5,744 nt of DNA from an uncultured Clostridia bacterium (GTDB lineage: Bacteria; Bacillota; Clostridia; Oscillospirales; Oscillospiraceae): positions 1 through 5,744 of the forward strand of contig CAMVOG010000155.1 in assembly GCA_947169005.1 (NCBI GenBank), read 5' to 3'. The stretch's first letter is position 1. Each line of letters starts with the position of its first letter. Below are positions 1 through 4,348 of this stretch, piece after piece. The position numbers were made by a program, and so were the translations under genes. The notes under the pieces are model-generated. The model had not been told where the DNA came from, made no database searches, and was given only the letters and a program-made list of their open reading frames with translations.

Positions 1-2026
1 CCACGTGGTCGGAGGCGCCGAAGGTGCCGCACTTGTAGGTGGTGCAGCGGCAGGTAGAGAAGGCGCGGGTGATGTTGTAGTACAGGTCCATGACGTACTG
101 CATTTCCTCGTCGGCGTAAGGATCGTTGTTGCCGTAGTGGGGCACGCGGTGCAGCGCGATCTGGCGCAGGTCCTCATAGCCCTCCCAGTTGGCGAGGATG
201 GCCTTCAAAAAGTCCTCGCGGGTGGCGAGCTTCTTGTCGTAGACGATGTATTTCAGCGCCGTGAGGGAGTCGGCCGTGGTGGCCAGGCCCGTGGCGGTGC
301 CGCCGTAGCTGTTGTACTTCGCACCGCCCTCGGAAACGTCCTTGCCGCTCTCCATGCAGCCCTCGGTGGAGATGGAGAGGTTGGGGAAGGGGAAGAGGCG
401 GGGGTACTCGTGCTCCGTCAGATTGTTCAGAGAGGCGGACCAGGTGAGCATCCACTTGCAGATCTTCTCGAAGGCGGCCCGCCCGTCGCCCATGGTCTCC
501 ATATCATAGAGGTAGCCGGAGCGGACCTTCTCCGGGCACTGGGCCCCGTTGATGGGGTTGATGCCGTTGTTGATGGCCATGACCAGGGCGATGGCCCAGA
601 AAATGCCGTTGTGGCCCATGGCGGAGCCGTTGGGAGCCGGGTAATCGTTGCCGAAGCCCGTGATCTCCTGGCAGCCGATGAAGGCAAAGTTCCGGGCGTC
701 CTCTAAGGTGAAGCCCAGCTCCTTCATGATGGCGGGGATGATGACCTCGTCATTCTGCAGCAGGGGCAGGCCGCCCACGCGGGTGGCCGCGGCGATGGCA
801 CAGTCCCACATTTCCTTGGGGGTGTTCTTGGTGACGCGCAGGGAAATGGTGGGGTCGTGGAGGTCCAGGCGGGCCATGGTCTCCAGCACCATGTAGGAAA
901 CGGGGTTCACCGCGTCCTCCCCGGTGATGGGGTCGGTGCCGCCGATGGTGGTGTGCTGGAAGGAGTTGCCGATGCCGGCGGTCTGGGCGGTCTTGCCGAA
1001 GCCGCCGCCGTAGAAGGTGTTGATCTTGAGGAAGAAGCCGTCCACATACTCCTGGGCCTCGTCCATGGTGATGCGCCCGGCCTCCAGATCGGCCTTGAGG
1101 AAGGGCCAGGTGTACTGGTCAAAGCGGCCCATGCTGATAACGCCGGGGTCGTTCTCGGCCTTGAGGAACACGTCGTACATCATGGCCATCTGGCAGGCCT
1201 CCCAGAAGGTGCGGGGGGTCTCGGTGGCGATCCAGTCCAGGCTGTCGGCCCGGCTGAGGTACTCGGCCTTCTTGGCGGGGTCCGCGGCCTTCTCGGCCAG
1301 CTCCCGGGCCAGGGCGGCGTAGCGGCGGGTGAGGGTGATGGCGCCGTCGCAGGCAACGGTGGCAGCCTTGTAGAACATGTACTTGCCGATATCGTCGCCC
1401 ATGATGTTGCCCTCGCGCTCATCCAGCCAGTCCTGGGCCTGCTTGCGGATGGCACCGTAGCCCTTTTTGATGATGTTCTGATAGCCGGGGGTCAGGTGTC
1501 CTGGCGGCAGATAGATGGGCCAGCCGCCGATCTTTCCGGAGGGGTTGGCCTGCAGGCAGAACAGCTCCTGCACGCCGTCGGGCAGCCAGTCCTCGGCGCC
1601 GAAGCCGCCCTCCAGCTCCATGCGCTCCTTGGCGATCTCCCGCAGCTTTTTCAGCTCCTCGGGGGAAATGGCCATCTTCTGGTGGGAATAGAAGGAATCG
1701 TCGTCCGGCGCGTGATGGAGGCCGTCCGCCTCGATGGGCCAGGTGTTCTCAATGTCCACGCCCAGCCAGGCCATGCCGCCCGCGGAGCCCCAGCCCTTGT
1801 TGCCCATGCCGCCGAAGAAATATTCGTCTTCATGGATGTTCAGCGGCATACGCTCCAGAACGTAGAGAGAGATATAGGGCTTTTGCAGCATGGGCGGATA
1901 CTTGATGTACTTTTTCTTCGCCTCAAGCTGCAGACGGGCCTTCTCCGCGTCCGCGACCATGAGCCTGTCCCGCACCGCGTCACGAAGCCTCGCCACGCGC
2001 TCGGTATAAGGTTTGAAGGTATACAT
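1..2026 (-). CDS. Glycyl radical enzyme, pyruvate formate-lyase superfamily (3' end outside window)
   Basis: I translated this partial gene by hand from the ATG at 2026; 675 complete codons lie in the window with no stop. It reads as the PFL-type barrel domain of a glycyl radical enzyme. The key motif is Gly-Cys-Gln-Glu at residues 451-454: Cys452 would be the thiyl radical cysteine and Glu454 the acid/base residue found in dehydratase, C-N/C-S lyase and arylacetate decarboxylase members. PFL proper has adjacent cysteines instead, so formate C-acetyltransferase activity is unlikely. Family members usually have about 760-900 residues, so the missing C-terminus should carry the glycyl radical loop. 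The enzyme should be cytoplasmic, oxygen-sensitive and dependent on a radical-SAM activase, which is not in the window. The start follows AAAGG at 2036-2040, 9 nt away, and a separate promoter upstream. Superfamily assignment is firm; the substrate is unknown. A cysteine-rich stretch (Cys659, Cys661, Cys666) lies near the cut end. Confidence 0.9.
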   Translation of the reverse strand, partial: MYTFKPYTERVARLRDAVRDRLMVADAEKARLQLEAKKKYIKYPPMLQKPYISLYVLERMPLNIHEDEYFFGGMGNKGWGSAGGMAWLGVDIENTWPIEADGLHHAPDDDSFYSHQKMAISPEELKKLREIAKERMELEGGFGAEDWLPDGVQELFCLQANPSGKIGGWPIYLPPGHLTPGYQNIIKKGYGAIRKQAQDWLDEREGNIMGDDIGKYMFYKAATVACDGAITLTRRYAALARELAEKAADPAKKAEYLSRADSLDWIATETPRTFWEACQMAMMYDVFLKAENDPGVISMGRFDQYTWPFLKADLEAGRITMDEAQEYVDGFFLKINTFYGGGFGKTAQTAGIGNSFQHTTIGGTDPITGEDAVNPVSYMVLETMARLDLHDPTISLRVTKNTPKEMWDCAIAAATRVGGLPLLQNDEVIIPAIMKELGFTLEDARNFAFIGCQEITGFGNDYPAPNGSAMGHNGIFWAIALVMAINNGINPINGAQCPEKVRSGYLYDMETMGDGRAAFEKICKWMLTWSASLNNLTEHEYPRLFPFPNLSISTEGCMESGKDVSEGGAKYNSYGGTATGLATTADSLTALKYIVYDKKLATREDFLKAILANWEGYEDLRQIALHRVPHYGNNDPYADEEMQYVMDLYYNITRAFSTCRCTTYKCGTFGASDHV

Positions 2027-2051
2027 GGCAATTTTCCTTTCTTTAAGATTT

Positions 2052-2068
2052 GGCCGGGAGGCCCGACC
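2052..2068 (-). other. Small hairpin in the 5' UTR of the glycyl radical enzyme gene
   Basis: The leader RNA can form a 7-bp stem, GGUCGGG with CCCGGCC (one G-U pair), closed by a 3-nt loop. It sits about 11 nt upstream of the AAAGG ribosome binding site and is followed by AAAUCUU, not a U-tract, so it does not look like a terminator. It may stabilise the mRNA 5' end or shape translation initiation; the short stem could also be chance in GC-rich DNA. Confidence 0.3.
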
Positions 2069-2078
2069 ATCCGTATGG

Positions 2079-2097
2079 GAACAGTATAGCACAGTTC
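2079..2097. promoter_or_regulatory. Candidate operator dyad over the glycyl radical enzyme promoter
   Basis: An imperfect inverted repeat, GAACAGT-5 bp-ACAGTTC (6 of 7 positions symmetric), covers the whole -10 box (2083-2088) and part of the spacer. A dyad in this place is what a repressor site would look like. No regulator gene is visible in the window, and arms this short can occur by chance. Confidence 0.35.
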
Positions 2098-2111
2098 TGT
2101 CTTATAAACAA
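2083..2111 (-). promoter_or_regulatory. Sigma-A-type promoter for the glycyl radical enzyme gene
   Basis: On the minus strand, TTGTTT (2106-2111) is followed after exactly 17 bp by TATACT (2083-2088), with an extended TG just before the -10 box (TGCTATACT). Transcription would start near 2076, giving a leader of about 50 nt. It lies immediately after the obgE terminator, so the enzyme gene is expressed independently of the ribosomal cluster. Confidence 0.8.
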
Positions 2112-2113
2112 GG

Positions 2114-2148
2114 AAAATCTGCGCAGGGCCCCATGGGGGGCCCTGCGC
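2114..2148 (-). terminator. Intrinsic terminator after obgE
   Basis: A perfect 12-bp GC-rich stem (2121-2132 with 2137-2148) has a 4-nt loop and starts 9 nt after the obgE stop codon. On the minus strand it is followed by AGA and four T residues (2117-2114). The stem is very strong and the U-tract weak, so termination may be incomplete. The -35 box of the next promoter begins just beyond the tract. Confidence 0.75.
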
Positions 2149-2157
2149 GGGAACGCC

Positions 2158-3429
2158 TTATTTCTTGTACTCAAACTCCAGCTCGTAGAGACAGACCGTG
2201 TCGCCCTCGGCAACGCCCATTTCCTCCATGCGCTCAAAGAGGCCGGAGGTGCGCAGGGCGCGGTCGAAGTACATGCGGCTCTCCGCGTCCCCGAAGTTGA
2301 CGCTGCCCAGCAGCCGCTCCAGCCAGTCGCCCTCCACGAACCAGACCCCGTCCTCGTGGCGGATGGTCAGGTCCTCGGCGGTGCCCAGGGTGGGCTCGGG
2401 GGCCACGTAGTCCGGCTCAAAGACCTGGATGGGGGGCAGCTCCGCCAGCTTCGCCGCGGCGGCCTGCACCAGCTCCGTCACCCCCTGGTGGGTGGCGGCG
2501 GAAATTTCATAGAGGGGATAGCCCTTCTCCGCGATATAGGCCTTGAAGCGCTCGAAACCCGCCGGGTCCGTGATGATGTCGCACTTGTTGGCGGCCACGA
2601 TTTGGGGCCGGGAGGCCAGGTCGGCATTGTAGCGGGCCAGCTCCTCATTGATGGCCTCGAAGTCCGCGATGGGGTCCCGTCCCTCGCTGCCGGAGGCGTC
2701 CACCACGTGGATGATGAGGCGGCAGCGCTCGATGTGGCGCAGGAAGTCGTGCCCCAGGCCCGCCCCCTCGCTGGCCCCCTCGATGATGCCGGGGATATCG
2801 GCCATGACGAAGGAGGAGCCCTCCCCGGCGTAGACCACGCCCAGGTTGGGGTAGAGGGTGGTAAAGTGGTAGTTGGCAATCTTGGGGTGGGCCTTGGAGA
2901 CCACCGAAAGCAGGGTGGACTTGCCCACGTTGGGGAAGCCCGCCAGCCCCACGTCCGCCAGGAGCTTCAGCTCCAGCGTCACCTCCCGCCGCTGGCCCGG
3001 AAGGCCGGGCTTGGCGAAGCGGGGCGCCTGGCGGGTGGGGGTAGCGAAGTGCTTGTTGCCCCAGCCGCCGTTGCCGCCCTTGGCCAGCACCCAGGGCTCG
3101 GAGCCGGAAATGTCCTGGAGGATGCCGCCCGTCTCCTTGTCCCGCACCAGGGTGCCCCGGGGCACGCGGATGACGAGGTCCGCCCCGTCCTTGCCCTTCT
3201 TCAGTCCGCCCTGGCCGTCGGCCCCGTTGGGGGCCACGTACTTGCGCTTGTAGCGGAAGTCCATCAGCGTGGACATGTTGTCGTCCGCCACCAGGACGAT
3301 GCTGCCGCCCCGGCCGCCGTCGCCCCCGTCGGGCCCGCCGGCGGCGATGTATTTTTCGCGGTGGAACGCTACCGCGCCGTTGCCGCCCTTTCCGGCGGCG
3401 ACGGTGATCGTTGCCTTGTCCACAAACAT
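2158..3429 (-). CDS. obgE: Obg family GTPase, 50S ribosome assembly factor
   Basis: This 423-residue protein has the three-part structure of bacterial Obg/CgtA. A glycine-rich Obg fold fills residues 2-159, with the typical GKGGNG at 13-18 and repeated GG pairs. The G domain follows: P-loop GFPNVGKST at 164-172, switch region with Thr190-Thr191, DIPG at 211-214, NKCD at 281-284 and SAA at 310-312. The C-terminal OCT domain spans about 340-420. All nucleotide-binding motifs are intact. Obg proteins bind the large ribosomal subunit late in assembly and link GTP/ppGpp levels to growth and stress. The start at 3429 is fixed by a perfect AAGGAGG at 3437-3443, 7 nt away. The gene follows rpmA, as in many Firmicutes, but a terminator separates them. 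Length and motifs are normal for the family. Confidence 0.98.
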   Translation of the reverse strand: MFVDKATITVAAGKGGNGAVAFHREKYIAAGGPDGGDGGRGGSIVLVADDNMSTLMDFRYKRKYVAPNGADGQGGLKKGKDGADLVIRVPRGTLVRDKETGGILQDISGSEPWVLAKGGNGGWGNKHFATPTRQAPRFAKPGLPGQRREVTLELKLLADVGLAGFPNVGKSTLLSVVSKAHPKIANYHFTTLYPNLGVVYAGEGSSFVMADIPGIIEGASEGAGLGHDFLRHIERCRLIIHVVDASGSEGRDPIADFEAINEELARYNADLASRPQIVAANKCDIITDPAGFERFKAYIAEKGYPLYEISAATHQGVTELVQAAAAKLAELPPIQVFEPDYVAPEPTLGTAEDLTIRHEDGVWFVEGDWLERLLGSVNFGDAESRMYFDRALRTSGLFERMEEMGVAEGDTVCLYELEFEYKK

Positions 3430-3436
3430 GCGCTTT

Positions 3437-3443
3437 CCTCCTT
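3437..3443 (-). promoter_or_regulatory. Ribosome binding site of obgE
   Basis: AAGGAGG is a full match to the anti-Shine-Dalgarno sequence and lies 7 nt from the ATG. It directly touches the T-run of the upstream terminator, so terminator and ribosome binding site share one continuous stretch with no space for a promoter between them. Confidence 0.9.
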
Positions 3444-3477
3444 AAAAAAACAAGACGGGAAAAGCTCCCGTCTTGTT
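3444..3477 (-). terminator. Intrinsic terminator or attenuator between rpmA and obgE
   Basis: A perfect 12-bp stem (3466-3477 with 3449-3460, core CAAGACGGGA/TCCCGTCTTG) with a 5-nt loop runs into seven T residues on the minus strand (3450-3444), two of which pair in the stem. This is a textbook terminator, 11 nt after the rpmA stop. It fills most of the 59-bp gap to obgE, so obgE must depend on readthrough or on a promoter inside rpmA or further upstream. Confidence 0.9.
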
Positions 3478-3488
3478 CAACGCTTTGT

Positions 3489-3749
3489 TTACTCCGCGAT
3501 CTCGTACACAGAGACCTTCTTGCGGTCCTTGCCGAGGCGCTCGAAGCGGACCGTGCCGCTCTTGAGGGCGAAGAGACTGTCGTTGCTGGCTCTGCCCACG
3601 TTGGTGCCGGGATGGATCTTGGTGCCGCGCTGGGTCACGAGAATGTTGCCGGCCAGCACGAACTGCCCGTCCGCTCTCTTGGGACCGAGGCGCTTGGACT
3701 TACTGTCACGACCGTTCTTGGTCGAGCCCATACCTTTCTTATGTGCCAT
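3489..3749 (-). CDS. rpmA: 50S ribosomal protein L27, form without N-terminal extension
   Basis: The 86-residue protein is L27 by its whole sequence: MAHKKGMGSTKNGRDS at the start, then SKRLGPKRADGQ and GTKIHPGTNVG. L27 sits beside the peptidyl-transferase centre of the 50S subunit, with its N-terminal tail reaching toward the A and P site tRNAs. Many Firmicutes make L27 with a short extension ending FFA that the Prp protease must remove; here the gene starts directly at Met-Ala-His-Lys-Lys, the mature-type tail. The ATG at 3749 is supported by GGAGGT at 3758-3763 with 8-nt spacing. It follows rplU by 45 bp, so both are probably on one transcript driven from the promoter at 4194-4222 and ended at 3444-3477. 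Confidence 0.98.
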   Translation of the reverse strand: MAHKKGMGSTKNGRDSKSKRLGPKRADGQFVLAGNILVTQRGTKIHPGTNVGRASNDSLFALKSGTVRFERLGKDRKKVSVYEIAE

Positions 3750-3757
3750 TGAGTTAC

Positions 3758-3763
3758 ACCTCC
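3758..3763 (-). promoter_or_regulatory. Ribosome binding site fixing the rpmA start
   Basis: GGAGGT lies 8 nt before the ATG that encodes Met-Ala-His-Lys-Lys. Upstream on this strand I see no in-frame coding for an LQFFA-like extension, so this site supports the short, uncleaved form of L27. Confidence 0.85.
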
Positions 3764-3794
3764 AATGTTGAAGTTAAACAGACAAGTTTCCCGC

Positions 3795-4112
3795 TCAGCC
3801 CAGAACGACGGACTCGATCTGAACCTGGGTGTAGGGCTGTCTGTGGCCCTGACGCCTGCGGTAGCCCTTTTTGGGCTTGTACTTGAAGATGTGGATCTTC
3901 TTGCCCTTGCCGTTCTTAACGACCTTGGCGGTGACCTTGGCGCCCTCTACCACGGGGGTGCCGATGGCGTTGTTGCCGTCTCCGATGACGGCGAGCACCT
4001 TGTCAAAGGTGACTTCTTCCCCGGCCTCAGCAGGCAGCTTTTCGATGAAGACGATGTCGCCCTCGCCGACTCTGTACTGCTTGCCGCCGGTCTCGATGAT
4101 CGCGTGCAGCAT
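3795..4112 (-). CDS. rplU: 50S ribosomal protein L21
   Basis: The 105-residue protein matches L21 along its length. It opens with MLHAIIETGGKQYRVGEGD, and carries the C-terminal signature KKGYRRRQGHRQPYT near residues 80-94, where basic residues contact 23S rRNA. L21 is a structural protein of the large subunit. The length is about normal for the family. The start at 4112 follows an AGGAAGG-like site at about 4119-4125. It is the first gene of the ribosomal unit: a strong promoter and a leader of about 75 nt lie upstream and rpmA lies 45 bp downstream. The prp (ysxB-type) gene that often sits between the two in Firmicutes is absent. Confidence 0.98.
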   Translation of the reverse strand: MLHAIIETGGKQYRVGEGDIVFIEKLPAEAGEEVTFDKVLAVIGDGNNAIGTPVVEGAKVTAKVVKNGKGKKIHIFKYKPKKGYRRRQGHRQPYTQVQIESVVLG

Positions 4113-4187
4113 ATTGCACCTTCCTGTATATCAGTCTCGCTATCCCGGGCGGGGAGCCATCCCACTTAGTGGCCCTTTCAAAGCGGC
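4113..4187 (-). promoter_or_regulatory. 5' leader of rplU, possible ribosomal-protein autoregulatory RNA
   Basis: The predicted transcript start near 4187 gives a leader of about 75 nt, longer than needed for a ribosome binding site alone. It can fold: GGGCCA (4175-4170) can pair with UGGCUC (4159-4154), and CCAC/GUGG inside that loop is an alternative. Firmicutes rplU genes are known to carry an L21 leader RNA, but I cannot confirm a match to that consensus by eye. Confidence 0.4.
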
Positions 4188-4195
4188 TTTGAAAG
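4175..4195. promoter_or_regulatory. Perfect 9-bp dyad over the rplU transcription start
   Basis: CTTTCAAAG-CCG-CTTTGAAAG is a perfect inverted repeat with 9-bp arms and a 3-bp centre. It overlaps the last two bases of the -10 box and the expected start site at 4187-4188. In DNA it could be an operator. As RNA only its second half would be transcribed from the predicted start, so a hairpin role would need a start further upstream. Confidence 0.5.
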
Positions 4196-4222
4196 TATAG
4201 CATGAGAATGCGGAATTGTCAA
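4194..4222 (-). promoter_or_regulatory. Consensus sigma-A promoter for rplU-rpmA
   Basis: On the minus strand, TTGACA (4217-4222) is a perfect -35 box, followed by a 17-bp spacer and TATACT (4194-4199), with an extended TG (TGCTATACT). This is close to the best possible housekeeping promoter, as expected for ribosomal proteins. It separates this unit from the MATE gene upstream. Confidence 0.92.
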
Positions 4223-4236
4223 GGAAAAATTTATGA

Positions 4237-4299
4237 GGGAACAGGGAACGGGGAACAGGGAACAGGGAACGGGGAACAGGGAACGGGGAACAGGGAACA
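4237..4299. repeat. Heptamer tandem array, GGGAACR x 9
   Basis: Nine uninterrupted 7-bp units run head to tail on the plus strand, each GGGAACA or GGGAACG; the last bases run A,G,A,A,G,A,G,A,A. Runs of three or four G recur every 7 bp with short loops, which fits a G-quadruplex motif on the plus (template) strand. RNA made from the minus strand would be C-rich and G-poor. The array lies between the MATE stop and the rplU promoter. Confidence 0.95.
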
Positions 4300-4313
4300 A
4301 GAGACACATTGCA

Positions 4314-4348
4314 AATTGTCCATTGTCCATTATCCATTGTCCATTGTT
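4314..4348. repeat. Heptamer tandem array, about 5 units of CATTGTC type
   Basis: Five 7-bp units follow one another: AATTGTC, CATTGTC, CATTATC, CATTGTC, CATTGTT (ATGGACA-like on the minus strand). The outer units are diverged. It differs in sequence from the neighbouring GGGAACR array, 14 bp away, but has the same period. It runs through the stop codon of the MATE gene and supplies its last codons. Confidence 0.9.

Noticed and set aside
1..2026. Formate C-acetyltransferase (pflB) as the identity of the glycyl radical enzyme
   Set aside because: The active-site motif is a single Cys followed by X-Glu rather than the adjacent Cys-Cys of PFL, so a pflB name would be misleading.
857..2089. Long plus-strand open frame of 410 codons opposite the glycyl radical enzyme gene
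   Set aside because: It is rich in Gly, Ala, Val and Leu with no domain pattern and lies antisense to a well-supported gene; long shadow frames are common in GC-rich DNA.
2121..2148. Terminator acting on the plus strand at the same hairpin
   Set aside because: No T-tract follows the stem on the plus strand and no plus-strand gene ends there; the T-run is only on the minus-strand side.
2050..3771. Plus-strand open frame of 573 codons opposite obgE and rpmA
   Set aside because: It is antisense to two certain genes, crosses both terminators, and has low-complexity composition with no recognisable motif.
3765..3803. Plus-strand peptide beginning MLKLNRQ, similar to the cleavable L27 extension MLKLNLQFFA
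   Set aside because: It is on the strand opposite rpmA and cannot be translated in frame with it. I judge the likeness a coincidence.
4237..4348. CRISPR array
   Set aside because: The units are 7 bp and directly adjacent with no unique spacers; these are simple tandem repeats.
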